Source of the DNA: Candidatus Abyssobacteria bacterium SURF_17
Lineage (GTDB): Bacteria; Abyssobacteria; SURF-5
Assembly (NCBI GenBank): GCA_003598055.1
Contig: QZKI01000095.1
Span: forward strand, 1-64,000
DNA length: 64,000 bases
Reading direction: 5' to 3'
The notes under the pieces were generated by a model. The model searched no databases. It was given only the letters and a program-made list of their open reading frames with translations, and was not told the DNA's origin. Both the position numbers and the translations under genes were made by a program. This document shows, one piece after another, positions 40,909-49,380 of this stretch (positions within the stretch are counted from its first letter, which is position 1; each line of letters begins with the position of its first letter).

Positions 40909-40931
40909 GGGGCGAACCTCGTGTTCGCCCC
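40909..40931. repeat. GGGGCGAAC hairpin of the GGGGC palindrome family
   Basis: A 9-bp perfect stem (GGGGCGAAC/GTTCGCCCC) with a 5-nt loop lies between the APH-like gene's start and the PQQ-repeat gene's stop. Confidence 0.6.
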
Positions 40932-40992
40932 TTGTCCGGGTCCCGAACGGACAACTTTGTATCCCCGATCGATTTCTTGGGTTCATTCAGAC

Positions 40993-42252
40993 CTACATTC
41001 GTGGAACGGCAAGCATCGCAATGCATCGGGAATGTCGGCCGAGGATTGCATTAGCCGTAATGTCAGAGACAGGTTGCAGCGAGCGTAGCGAGCCGCCGAC
41101 ATGAAAAACCCACTTCTCTCTCCCTGTTTCCGCGTCCAGGGCGTACACACGGCCGTCGTTACTGCCAAAGCAGAGCACGCCTCCGGCGATTGCGGGTGAA
41201 GTCTGCACCCAAGCGCCCGTTCTGAATCTCCACCTTTCTTGTCCCGTATCTACGTCAACTGCATAAAGGTTTCCGTCGTTGCTCCCGAAATAGACATTTC
41301 CGCCCGCTATCGTTGGTGACGAGCGTATCCAGTTGTCGGTCTTAAAACGCCACAGCTCTTCTCCGGTTTCGGCATTCACTGAGTAGAGATTTCCGTCACG
41401 ACTGCCGAAACACGCCACGCTGCCGGATACAGCGGGTGAGCCTTCCGCCCATCCCGCCGTCTTGAAACTCCAGCGTACAAGTCCGCTCCTTGCATCCACT
41501 GCATAGACATAGTTGTCATTGCTTCCGAAACAGACCATTCCATCCGCCGTTACGGGTGAACTGTCAATCCAGCCTCGTGTTATAAATCTCCATTGCTCTT
41601 CTTGCGTGGAGACATCGATGGCGTAAAGGGTGTTGTCTCGACTGCCGAAGTACACGATGCCGCTTGCCGCAGCAGGAGACGACTCCACCCAGCCACGGGT
41701 TTGGAAACTCCATCGCTCATTTCCCGTCGAGGCGTCAACGGCGTGCAAAGCGTTGTCGCGGGAGCCGAAATATACCACTCTATCAGACACGGCGGGCGAG
41801 GAGTGGACAGCTTCCCTTGTGCTGAAGCTCCAGCGCTCAAGCCCCGTGGCGGCATCTACTGCATAGAGATGTCCGTCATGGCTACCGACGAAAACAACAC
41901 CCTCCGACACCGCAGGAGAGGATTCTATCCAGCCTCTCGTCCTGAAGCCCCATTTCTCACGCCCGGTATCAGCATCGAGCGCGTGCAGACTTCCATCGTG
42001 GCTTCCGAAATATAGTGTGCTATCGGCAATTGCGGGTGAAGACTCAACATCATTCCTCGTTCTCAGCTCGCGGCCAAGTCGGCTGAGGATCTGGGAGTCC
42101 GGTTCGTCGTCAAAGTCCCACGGTCGCTGCAGCTTGCCTTCCACCACCATGGTGGAATCACTATTTTCGGCATCGCTGCAAGAATTGAACACAAGCATGG
42201 CTGCCACAAACGCAGCCAGCAGACTTGGGAGCCTTGCTTTCACTCGATTCAT
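40993..42252 (-). CDS. Exported PQQ-type eight-repeat beta-propeller protein
   Basis: The 419-aa protein begins with a signal sequence (LPSLLAAFVAAMLVFNSC) that may end in a weak lipobox cysteine. It then has eight tandem 40-residue repeats of the type SSPAVSxGVVYFGSxDGxLYAVD with a W and TG(R)E turn, over about residues 70-390. Eight such blades close an exact PQQ/BamB-like propeller. The unit repeats at DNA level every 120 bp, which suggests recent amplification or gene conversion. The last 30 residues (SLRSLQPVSDITANA) look like a run-on into repeat DNA. ATG 42252 has AAGGAA upstream. It probably acts in the envelope, but I see no enzymatic residues. Confidence 0.8.
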   Translation of the reverse strand: MNRVKARLPSLLAAFVAAMLVFNSCSDAENSDSTMVVEGKLQRPWDFDDEPDSQILSRLGRELRTRNDVESSPAIADSTLYFGSHDGSLHALDADTGREKWGFRTRGWIESSPAVSEGVVFVGSHDGHLYAVDAATGLERWSFSTREAVHSSPAVSDRVVYFGSRDNALHAVDASTGNERWSFQTRGWVESSPAAASGIVYFGSRDNTLYAIDVSTQEEQWRFITRGWIDSSPVTADGMVCFGSNDNYVYAVDARSGLVRWSFKTAGWAEGSPAVSGSVACFGSRDGNLYSVNAETGEELWRFKTDNWIRSSPTIAGGNVYFGSNDGNLYAVDVDTGQERWRFRTGAWVQTSPAIAGGVLCFGSNDGRVYALDAETGREKWVFHVGGSLRSLQPVSDITANAILGRHSRCIAMLAVPRM

Positions 42253-42564
42253 TTCCTTCAAACCTGCTCGGAACAATTCAACAACGATGAGGCGACTTAC
42301 TACTCCGCGATTATGACAGTACGCTCACGCAAGAGCAAATGTCAGCAAGCGATCCCCCACTGGATTCCCGCCTGCGCGGGAACGACAAAAAAGAAGTGGG
42401 AATGACACAAGGAAGCGAGAATGAGAAGAGGAAACGGACATAATGAAGAAAGCGAGAACAAGGAAAGGAAACAACAATCGCAAGGAAGGAGATGATGTGA
42501 TAATGGAAACAGGCCTACTTTACACTCTTCCTTTTTCCCGTTTCTCCCTTCTATTCCCTTTTCT
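42253..42564. other. 312-bp gap with a hairpin and long purine/pyrimidine tracts
   Basis: The GATTCCCGC...GCGGGAA hairpin (42365-42382) is followed by a strongly purine-rich stretch (about 42412-42510). A nearly pure pyrimidine stretch then continues into the slipin gene's C terminus. I see no gene here. Confidence 0.5.
42365..42382. repeat. TTCCCGC hairpin, dispersed repeat copy 1
   Basis: TTCCCGC/GCGGGAA stem with a 4-nt loop. The same stem, with loop TTTC, recurs at 46369-46386, and both are flanked by GGA and (T/C)GAC. Confidence 0.6.
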
Positions 42565-43338
42565 TTATTTCCCTTCTCGTTCCTCCTTCTCCTTCTTCAT
42601 GTCGCCGCCGATGAACGGCCTGAACAGGTCAAGCGGAACCGGGAAAATGGTGGTGGAGTTGTTCTCCGAGGCGACCTCTACCAAGGTTTGCAGGAACCGC
42701 ATCTGAAGCGCCATCGGATGCACTTCCATCATGGTGGCGGCATCGACCAGTCGCTGTGCGGCCTGGAATTCGCCTTCCGCGTTGATGACTTTTGCGCGCC
42801 GCTCGCGTTCGGCCTCGGCCTGCTTGGCCATCGCCCGCTGCATCTCCTGCGGCAGGTCCACGTGTTTGACCTCGACATTCGATACCTTGATGCCCCATGG
42901 GTCGGTCTGGCGGTCGAGTATGGCCTGCAGTTCATTGTTGATCTTATCGCGGTGGGAGAGGAGTTCGTCGAGTTCGGCCTGGCCGAGCACGCTTCGGAGC
43001 GTCGTTTGTGCCATCTGAGACGTGGCGAAGAGAAAGTTTTCTACCTCGATAACCGATTTTGTCGGCTCCAGCACGCGAAAATATGTCACGGCGTTCACCT
43101 TGACGGATACGTTGTCCCGCGTGATGACGTCCTGCGGCGGCACGTCGAGCGCGATGAGGCGGAGGCTCACGCGCACCATCCGGTCTATCGGCCAGAAGAC
43201 CATGATGATCCCCGGACCCTTTGGCTGCGGCAGCACGCGTCCGAGGCGGAACACCACGCCGCGCTCATACTCATTCAGAATGCGAACACAACTGAGAACG
43301 TAGAGAACGACGATCAATACGATGACTGCGACTGGCAT
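42565..43338 (-). CDS. Slipin / stomatin-like SPFH protein
   Basis: The 257-aa protein has one N-terminal membrane span (residues 1-20, [15 protein letters not shown]) and the SPFH/Band 7 core ([52 protein letters not shown], then [22 protein letters not shown]). It ends with a long helix and a Lys/Glu-rich tail (KKEKEEREG). It forms oligomeric membrane scaffolds and is nearly always linked to an NfeD protease, as here, where NfeD is the adjacent upstream gene. The C-terminal coding strand lies in a striking pyrimidine tract on the plus strand. AGGGGGA lies upstream of the ATG. Confidence 0.9.
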   Translation of the reverse strand: MPVAVIVLIVVLYVLSCVRILNEYERGVVFRLGRVLPQPKGPGIIMVFWPIDRMVRVSLRLIALDVPPQDVITRDNVSVKVNAVTYFRVLEPTKSVIEVENFLFATSQMAQTTLRSVLGQAELDELLSHRDKINNELQAILDRQTDPWGIKVSNVEVKHVDLPQEMQRAMAKQAEAERERRAKVINAEGEFQAAQRLVDAATMMEVHPMALQMRFLQTLVEVASENNSTTIFPVPLDLFRPFIGGDMKKEKEEREGK

Positions 43339-43491
43339 TTTGGTTTCCCCCTTTGGTCTGAGCCTGCCCGTATGTTAGCGCTGCGCCGCGTGACTAAGCG
43401 TAGCAGTACTCGCCTGAAAAATCCTTCCTCAAAGCAGTTGCCCTATCGAATGCTAAGTAACTTGAGCAGTGCGCGAGCCGCTTCACACATT

Positions 43492-44928
43492 TCAGCTCTC
43501 TGACGCGGTCTCGACCACAACGGTCATCCCGTCCACGGTGACAACCTTGACCCGGGAGCCACGGTTTATCGGATTTGTGCTGCGTGCATTCCAGATCTCG
43601 CCGTGCACGAATACTTTTCCCTCCGGCGCGATGTCCGTTTCCGCCGTGCCGATGAGGCCGACCAGGCCTTCTTCTCCCACCACGCTCTTCCTCGAGTGCG
43701 CGCGGATAATCAATGTGACGAGGAATACGACGATTGCCGCGGTAGAGAACACCACCGGAAAGATAACGGCGTTCGATACTCTCAGAAATTCGTATGGTGA
43801 GTCAATAAGCATGATCGAGCCGAGCGTCATTGATATCAATCCACCGATGGTGAGCAATCCGTAGCTCGTCACTTTTGCCTCCGCAATGAACAAGATGATT
43901 GCCAGAATAATGAGCAATAACCCTGCATAGTTGACAGGCAACGTCTGAAAGGAATAGAACGCGATAATCAGGCAGATGGCGCCTGCAACGCCGGGAAAGA
44001 TGGCGCCGGTGTGAGTTACCTCGAAGAGAAGCCCGAAAAAGCCCAACATCATGAGAATATAGGCGATGTTCGGGTTGGATATCGTTTTCAGTATCTTCTG
44101 TCGGGCAGTCATTTCGCGATACTCGATGCGCGCGCCCTTGGTCTCTAGAGTTACCATGCCCGTCGGAAGCTCTACTTCTCGACCGTCAATCTTATCCAAT
44201 AGCTCGGGGATGTCCTTACACACGAGGTCAATCACATTTTTCTCGAGCGCTTCGGTCTCGGTGATAGAGAGGCTCTCGGTTACTGCCTTCACCGCCCACT
44301 CCTCGTTGCGTCCGCGCACGCGCGCTATTCCGCGTGTCCACGCGACGGTGTCCTTCAGCACCTTATCGCCCATTGTCGTGCCGGTGGACGGCTCCTTTTC
44401 TTCTTCCGGGGGCTCTTCCTTTGGCTGGTCTTCAGGTCTTTCTTCCTTCGGCTTCTCTTCTTTTTGCCGGCGCTCCATCTGCCGCATCTTCTCTTCGAGT
44501 TCCTTTATCGCCTCTCGCCAGCCCTCGCTCTCGCCGCCAAGTTCAACGGGGTGAGCCGCCCCGATATTTGTGGAGGGGGCCATCGCTGCCACGTTCGCTG
44601 CAAGTGTGATGAACACGCCCGCCGAGCCTGCACGCGCTCCACTGGGCGCTACGTATACGACGACCGGGATATTCGCATTGAGCAATTCCTTTACGATTGT
44701 CCGCGTTGATGCGAGGAGTCCGCCGGGCGTATCGAGCTGTATGATGAGACATTCAGCCCCTTCTTTGCCCGAGTCGGCGATTGCCTGGGAAATATACTCG
44801 GAGGTTACCGGGTTGATGATGTCATCGTCCAGGGTTATTACTCGTACAAAACCATTATCAGCAATGGCGGGAAGGAAAATGAGGAGGACAATCGCTATGA
44901 CAACCATGAGGAATGATAATTTTTGCAT
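43492..44928 (-). CDS. NfeD-family membrane serine protease (long form)
   Basis: The 478-aa protein has a signal anchor (FLMVVIAIVLLIFLPAIA) and a ClpP-like protease domain with LDTPGGLLASTRTIV and VAPSGARAGSAGVFITLAANVAAMAPSTNIGAAHPV (Ser in ARAGSAG; a downstream Lys completes the dyad). A linker rich in Glu/Pro/Lys follows (about 155-200), then four hydrophobic helices (about 280-395) and a C-terminal OB-fold NfeD domain (VGLIGTAETDIAPEGKVFVHG). It cleaves the C terminus of its partner slipin in characterised pairs. ATG 44928 follows GGGGCAG. Order and orientation support a two-gene operon with slipin (153-nt gap). Confidence 0.9.
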   Translation of the reverse strand: MQKLSFLMVVIAIVLLIFLPAIADNGFVRVITLDDDIINPVTSEYISQAIADSGKEGAECLIIQLDTPGGLLASTRTIVKELLNANIPVVVYVAPSGARAGSAGVFITLAANVAAMAPSTNIGAAHPVELGGESEGWREAIKELEEKMRQMERRQKEEKPKEERPEDQPKEEPPEEEKEPSTGTTMGDKVLKDTVAWTRGIARVRGRNEEWAVKAVTESLSITETEALEKNVIDLVCKDIPELLDKIDGREVELPTGMVTLETKGARIEYREMTARQKILKTISNPNIAYILMMLGFFGLLFEVTHTGAIFPGVAGAICLIIAFYSFQTLPVNYAGLLLIILAIILFIAEAKVTSYGLLTIGGLISMTLGSIMLIDSPYEFLRVSNAVIFPVVFSTAAIVVFLVTLIIRAHSRKSVVGEEGLVGLIGTAETDIAPEGKVFVHGEIWNARSTNPINRGSRVKVVTVDGMTVVVETASES

Positions 44929-45121
44929 GTATCTGCCCCTTATGCATCCTTGCCGACCCACATTTATTATAATCGAGCCGTTGTTGCTTGTCTAGATTTG
45001 GGGTTAACCTCGTGCTGCTATGGAACCGGGCCGCTCGTACCCAGGAAACGAAAGTTCTCGAATCGAATGAGGTCTCAGGATGCTGATATTATGGTAATAT
45101 ATAAGGAATTCTGCCAATGCG

Positions 45122-46102
45122 CTAGGCATGGAAGTCCCGTGCAGCGGGGATTCCTCCCGCGCTCTCGGCGCTCATGACTGCGTCCATAATTGCATGTGCG
45201 ACCGCCTGCGCTGCGGCCGAACCTATGGCGGATACCGGGGCGATAAGGTCTGTTTCAGCAGTGCTGAGAGCGAAAACAACATCGCCGTCAACGGTGGTGT
45301 GTGCGGGAGCGACTGTGCGCGCAATCCCATTGTTGGCCATCTGGGCAAGCTTGTTGGTTTCCTCTTTGGTCAAGCGCGCGTTTGTCGCAACAAGCGCGAT
45401 GACCGTATTCGTGAAGGCGCACACGGTATCGGAGAGGTCGCCCCGCAGCACCTTCTCCGTATCGGCAAATCCGCTGCCCTGCGGATTCCGCGCTCCGGCG
45501 ATAAGCTTTCCCGTCTCGGGGTCGCGAACGTCGCCGAACGCATTCACCGCAACAAGAGCGCCGACCTTAGCCCCATTGTGAAGCGTGACACACGCGGTCC
45601 CAATGCCTGCCTTCATCGCGTACGCCATCCCGTACACCTTCCCAACCGTAGCCCCTGTGCCTGCGCCAACATTACCGCGTGGGAATTCGCCGTTCGTCGC
45701 ATTGCTGCATGCTCGATACCCCATCTCGGCGTCGGGCCGGGCGGTCGGGTCCCCCAGTGCCAGGTCAAACAGGATTGCCGCCGGCACAATAGGCACACGC
45801 GCCACTCTTACGTTGTAACCGCGGCCGTGTTCTTCTAAATAGCGCATGACGCCCGACCCAGCAGCCAACCCGTACGCGCTGCCGCCCGCAATTACGATTG
45901 CGTGGATATGCTGAATAAGGTGGGTAGGCCGGAGGAGTTCGATCTCGCGCGTGCCGGTGGCGGAGCCGCGCACATCCACGCCGCCGGTCATAGCAGCGTC
46001 GCAGATGACCACGGTGCAGCCCGTCAGGCCGACATTGTCTGTAACATGCCCCACACGCAGCCCGCCGACGTCAGTCAGGAGTCCGGTGAAGTTGGATCTC
46101 AT
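45122..46102 (-). CDS. P1-family (DmpA-like) Ntn-hydrolase peptidase
   Basis: The 326-aa protein belongs to the self-processing P1/DmpA group. Features are GLRVGHVTDNVGLTGCTVV, GGVDVRGSATGTREIELL, IVIAGGSAYGLAAGSGVM and NVGAGTGATVGKV. At the processing site, AFTNTVIALVATNARLTK, autocleavage would expose a Thr (family members have Ser or Thr). It is probably an aminopeptidase or amidase. ATG 46102 was chosen over a TTG at 46138, without a clear ribosome binding site for either. It is a single gene with a palindromic element upstream at 46178. Confidence 0.85.
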   Translation of the reverse strand: MRSNFTGLLTDVGGLRVGHVTDNVGLTGCTVVICDAAMTGGVDVRGSATGTREIELLRPTHLIQHIHAIVIAGGSAYGLAAGSGVMRYLEEHGRGYNVRVARVPIVPAAILFDLALGDPTARPDAEMGYRACSNATNGEFPRGNVGAGTGATVGKVYGMAYAMKAGIGTACVTLHNGAKVGALVAVNAFGDVRDPETGKLIAGARNPQGSGFADTEKVLRGDLSDTVCAFTNTVIALVATNARLTKEETNKLAQMANNGIARTVAPAHTTVDGDVVFALSTAETDLIAPVSAIGSAAAQAVAHAIMDAVMSAESAGGIPAARDFHA

Positions 46103-46177
46103 ATCTGCAGTATCCGGCCACACGCACTCAGACTGCAACTGCTGAAACTCTTGTACGATGTATTGAACAGATTCGAG

Positions 46178-46236
46178 GTAGGATCGAATTCATTCGGCCA
46201 ATTCATTAATGAGATATGCGAATGAATTCGCACCTA
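46178..46236. repeat. Second GTGCGAATTCATTCGCA palindromic element
   Basis: The arm GTAGGATCGAATTCATTCGG is inverted against ATGCGAATGAATTCGCACC, with two mismatches in the aligned arms. It is the same family as 7447-7521. Confidence 0.65.
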
Positions 46237-46368
46237 CTGTAAGTCGAGACCATGTGTGTCTGAAGGGGCGGTTCGCGAATCGTCCCTGCACACGCATCAT
46301 GAATTGTTGAGGCTATACATAACGCCATAAATGATTGTGCATGTTTCGTGCCCGCTATTATTCACGGA

Positions 46369-46386
46369 TTCCCGCTTTCGCGGGAA
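46369..46386. repeat. TTCCCGC hairpin, dispersed repeat copy 2
   Basis: TTCCCGC TTTC GCGGGAA, flanked by CGGA and TGAC. It matches the stem of copy 1 at 42365-42382. Confidence 0.6.
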
Positions 46387-46456
46387 TGACAAATGATTAT
46401 GCCTCCGCCATATGCCCAAAGATTTATGTCGCTGTGTATAATTCCGTGACGTGCTG

Positions 46457-48343
46457 CTAATTGAGCAGCTCGAATATCTTGACCATGCCTTCTTTGTTCG
46501 GCATCACCTGGAAATGGATGCCGCCGGTGTCTTTGGAAATCTTCTTGAGGATTGGCGGACACTGCTCGCGGCCGATGAAAATGGAGTGAATCGCCACTCC
46601 GGTCTTCTTCGCGAGCTTAAGCTCCGCTTTGACTTCCTTGTCGCCGCTGGTGGGCATGCCGTCGGTCAGGAAAATCACGTGCTGCCGGCCTCCTCGCACG
46701 AGCACAAACTCTTTCAGCGCGTCGTCGAGCGCGTTCTGGTAGTCGGTGAAGCCGGAGCACTGAGTCTCCATGCTCTTGTGCATGAGCGCCTCATAATTGC
46801 GTGTGAAGAAGCGGCCGTCATCGAGGTATTTGTAAGACTGGTGGTTGAATTCGACGTAGCCGACCGCCATCTTGCTCCGTCGCGCCATCTCGACGAGTCC
46901 GATAACAACCATGGAGACCCAAAGCGATGACTTGCCGGTCATCGACTGGCTGATGTCGCGTATCACCGCCACCCGGCCACCCCGTTCTTTGCGGGTGCGC
47001 CGGAACACGCGTGGCGTGTTCGGATGCGCGTTTTCCACCCACACCGAGGTTTCTCCCGGATCCGAGTCGAAACAATCCTCGAGCGAACGCATCGAGCGAT
47101 ATTGCTTCGGCACGCCGCCGGGAGCCTCGCGCTTCGAGGCGATGCTGCGCTGCACTTCACCCTCGATGACCTTCAGGATGACGTCGAGGTCGTCTATTTT
47201 CTCTTTGTTGAGAGGAGAGGACTCGTCCTTGCGCTGTCCTTCCATCTTTATTTTGTCGTAGTGGACTTCCTTGCGGTAGGGCGAAACCTGGTCGCTCTGC
47301 TCGTCGGTGGGTTGGACCTCGGTCTCGGTAGATTCCTCGCCTTCTTCGCTCCGCTCGGAATTCTCCGGTGCTTGGTCCGGCTGGCCTTCCTCGTTTACAT
47401 CATCATTTTTTTTTTGCTGGGCCTCTTCGATGAGGTCCTCGACCTTCTCGTGCACCTCCGGAGGCACCCGGAAGGTGGTCATGTACTTCAATATGATGAG
47501 GTCCTGCGGCTCGACTACCCATCGGTGCTCGAGAACGGCCTTCGATTTGAGCATTTTTACGGCCTTCACGAGGAAAGTGCGGTCGGTGATGAGTGAGTTG
47601 TTATCGTTCAAGTCGAAGCGTGTCATCAGGTCGGAGACGAATCCGAGCAGCATCTCCTTGACGCGTTCCGGCAGCTTCACCTTGAGCAGGATATCCCGGT
47701 CCTTCTTGAGGCTGTCCGACGAGGCGGGATCGATCACCGTGTTGTCGAAATCGTGGGTCGCGTAGAAGTCAATCACCTGTCGCGCCATATCCCATTGATT
47801 CTTCTGAATCAGGCCGACGACACGGAGCTGAAGCGTGAACCTGTCGAGGTTCGCAAGGTCGAGCGGCTCGTTGTAATAATCATCGCGCGCGGGATTGCCG
47901 GTGGCAATCGTGGTCAGGAGCGGTATCCTCTCCTTGCCGAATTTGCGCTCATTGAGTACGCGCAGAAGCACATTCAGCGCCTCGCCGGGCGCACGCGAGA
48001 TGTCGTCGAGCACGCAGATGTCGGCGGTGAGAATGCGGCCCTTCACAATCTCCTGTCGGATAAGCTCGCTCTTATCGTCTCGCTCGCGGTGGATGATGTA
48101 GTCGCCGACAAGCTCTGACAGGCGGGTGTCGCGATTGAGCTGATAGAAGAAGAACTCGAGGTTCGCCGCCTTGGCGGCAATCTCGGCGAGCATCGTCTTT
48201 GCCGTGCCCGGCGGGCCTTCTATATACACATGCTCCCGCCCGATGAGACCGAGCAGAATCGCTTCCTTGATATCATCGTGGCCGATGACGTACCGGTCCA
48301 TGGATTCCTTGATATGGCTAAGCGTCTTGTGTAATTCTTCCAT
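46457..48343 (-). CDS. MoxR-type AAA+ ATPase fused to a VWA domain
   Basis: The 628-aa protein joins two functions usually on separate genes. Residues 1-310 are a MoxR/chelatase-like AAA+ module with Walker A EGPPGTAKT (42-50), Walker B ICVLDDIS and the sensor region TIATGNPARDDYYNEPLD. An acidic, Glu/Gln/Ser-rich linker follows (about 315-390). A VWA domain (about 440-628) has an intact MIDAS: RDISQSMTGKSS, a Thr in the next loop and FLTDGMPTSGDKE. The layout recalls magnesium-chelatase subunit D but with a full ATPase. Such proteins remodel or insert metal or cofactors into partner proteins. No partner enzyme is adjacent. The client is unknown. Confidence 0.85.
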   Translation of the reverse strand: MEELHKTLSHIKESMDRYVIGHDDIKEAILLGLIGREHVYIEGPPGTAKTMLAEIAAKAANLEFFFYQLNRDTRLSELVGDYIIHRERDDKSELIRQEIVKGRILTADICVLDDISRAPGEALNVLLRVLNERKFGKERIPLLTTIATGNPARDDYYNEPLDLANLDRFTLQLRVVGLIQKNQWDMARQVIDFYATHDFDNTVIDPASSDSLKKDRDILLKVKLPERVKEMLLGFVSDLMTRFDLNDNNSLITDRTFLVKAVKMLKSKAVLEHRWVVEPQDLIILKYMTTFRVPPEVHEKVEDLIEEAQQKKNDDVNEEGQPDQAPENSERSEEGEESTETEVQPTDEQSDQVSPYRKEVHYDKIKMEGQRKDESSPLNKEKIDDLDVILKVIEGEVQRSIASKREAPGGVPKQYRSMRSLEDCFDSDPGETSVWVENAHPNTPRVFRRTRKERGGRVAVIRDISQSMTGKSSLWVSMVVIGLVEMARRSKMAVGYVEFNHQSYKYLDDGRFFTRNYEALMHKSMETQCSGFTDYQNALDDALKEFVLVRGGRQHVIFLTDGMPTSGDKEVKAELKLAKKTGVAIHSIFIGREQCPPILKKISKDTGGIHFQVMPNKEGMVKIFELLN

Positions 48344-48517
48344 TATTTAACCAGACTTTCTGCGTGCTGGAGGGCGTAATTCCAAGTGTAAGCGCTACCT
48401 AATTTTAGCACGCCCCCATGAGAAAATGCAAGCGGTCTCTGCAGCGAGGGTGTGCGACGTGCGCGTGTTTGCCTCACTAAGCGACTCTGTAAGTCCGCCC
48501 GATAAGGTAATACGTAG

Positions 48518-48537
48518 GGGTCGCTCGCGAGCGACCC
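48518..48537. repeat. 20-bp perfect palindrome GGGTCGCTCG
   Basis: GGGTCGCTCG followed by its reverse complement, flanked by GTAG and TTA, as in the TGTAGGGGC family. Confidence 0.6.
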
Positions 48538-48600
48538 TTATATATCTAGTAATGCGCACTAGGTAAGAGTCGGATGCCTCCAGCGAAAAGCCGGTTATGC

Positions 48601-48621
48601 GGGCGACCCACCAGGTCGCCC
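48601..48621. repeat. GGGCGACC hairpin of the same family
   Basis: An 8-bp stem GGGCGACC/GGTCGCCC with loop CACCA, then TACA, the conserved end of the family. Confidence 0.6.
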
Positions 48622-48679
48622 TACAACATGGGTCTGCTTGAGCACCTTTGAACTCGCATGCCCATTCCCGGCCCAAGAC

Positions 48680-48707
48680 TTGACATTCATCGTTCTACGT
48701 GTATATT
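48680..48707 (+). promoter_or_regulatory. Sigma-70-type promoter upstream of the ECF sigma gene
   Basis: Perfect -35 TTGACA (48680-48685), 16-bp spacer, -10 TATATT (48702-48707). The sigma gene begins about 94 nt downstream. A housekeeping promoter here means the sigma factor need not be solely autoregulated. Confidence 0.65.
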
Positions 48708-48800
48708 ACTTATAACTATACACACTTATTTTAGCTAAACGTTCAATTTGAAGATTTTCTTTCGATTTCCCGGTTCATCGGCGATACTAGGGTGAACAAG

Positions 48801-49379
48801 ATGGCGGATGCATCCAGCGAAGGCACGGACAAGAACGATACGAAAGAAGCACTTGTGACGCGCCAAAGTCAAGATGCCGTCAGCGCGGTTAGTAGTATGA
48901 TGCGTGAACATCAAAAAGCCGTCTTTTCCCTTGCTTATGCGAGACTTCGAAATGCTCACGACGCCGAGGACGTGACACAAGACGTGTTCGTAGAAGCATT
49001 TCGTCAAATCCGTAAATTGAAGGATGCGCGGCATGTCCTGCCCTGGTTGTTCCGGGTGACCTCATGCCGCTGCAAAGACCATGTGCGAAAGGTGATAAGA
49101 CGCGAGAAACGCGAGGCCGACTTTGCATGGATGCGCTCGCTCAACCCGCTGGATGACCCTACTCTCGAGGAACAGCGCCGGGACGCACTTGTGAAGGCTG
49201 TCGACGGACTGCCCGAGAAATTCCGGGTCGTTGTGATGCTGAAACACTTCGCGCGTCTCTCGTACGACGATATCTCGAAGATGACCGGCCTCTCAAAGAC
49301 CACGATTGACGGCCGCCTGCGGACTGCTAAGAAACGATTGCGAAAAACACTCAGTGCGATAGGAGAAGAGGCTGATTGA
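48801..49379 (+). CDS. ECF-type RNA polymerase sigma factor
   Basis: Encodes 192 aa from ATG 48801; a GTG at 48792 is an alternative. Region 2 is HQKAVFSLAYARLRNAHDAEDVTQDVFVEAFRQ, with the DAEDVTQDVF core. Region 4 is LPEKFRVVVMLKHFARLSYDDISKMTGLSKTTIDGRLRTAKKRL. The preceding 30 residues are polar and poorly conserved. It directs RNA polymerase to its own target promoters once freed from its anti-sigma factor, encoded 1 nt downstream. The regulon cannot be read here; a related promoter motif upstream of the operon was not found. Confidence 0.92.
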   Translation: MADASSEGTDKNDTKEALVTRQSQDAVSAVSSMMREHQKAVFSLAYARLRNAHDAEDVTQDVFVEAFRQIRKLKDARHVLPWLFRVTSCRCKDHVRKVIRREKREADFAWMRSLNPLDDPTLEEQRRDALVKAVDGLPEKFRVVVMLKHFARLSYDDISKMTGLSKTTIDGRLRTAKKRLRKTLSAIGEEAD

Positions 49380-49380
49380 A

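Larger units (their letters stand above)
46103..46456. other. 354-bp gap holding two dispersed repeats
   Basis: The gap contains a GTGCGAATTCATTCGCA element (46178-46236), a GGGGCGGTTCG palindrome-like sequence at about 46264-46287, and a TTCCCGC hairpin (46369-46386). No gene is visible. Confidence 0.5.
48344..48800. other. 457-bp gap between divergent genes, with promoter and palindromes
   Basis: It separates the MoxR-VWA gene (minus) from the ECF sigma gene (plus). It holds palindromes at 48518-48537 and 48601-48621 and the promoter at 48680-48707. No gene. Confidence 0.55.
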
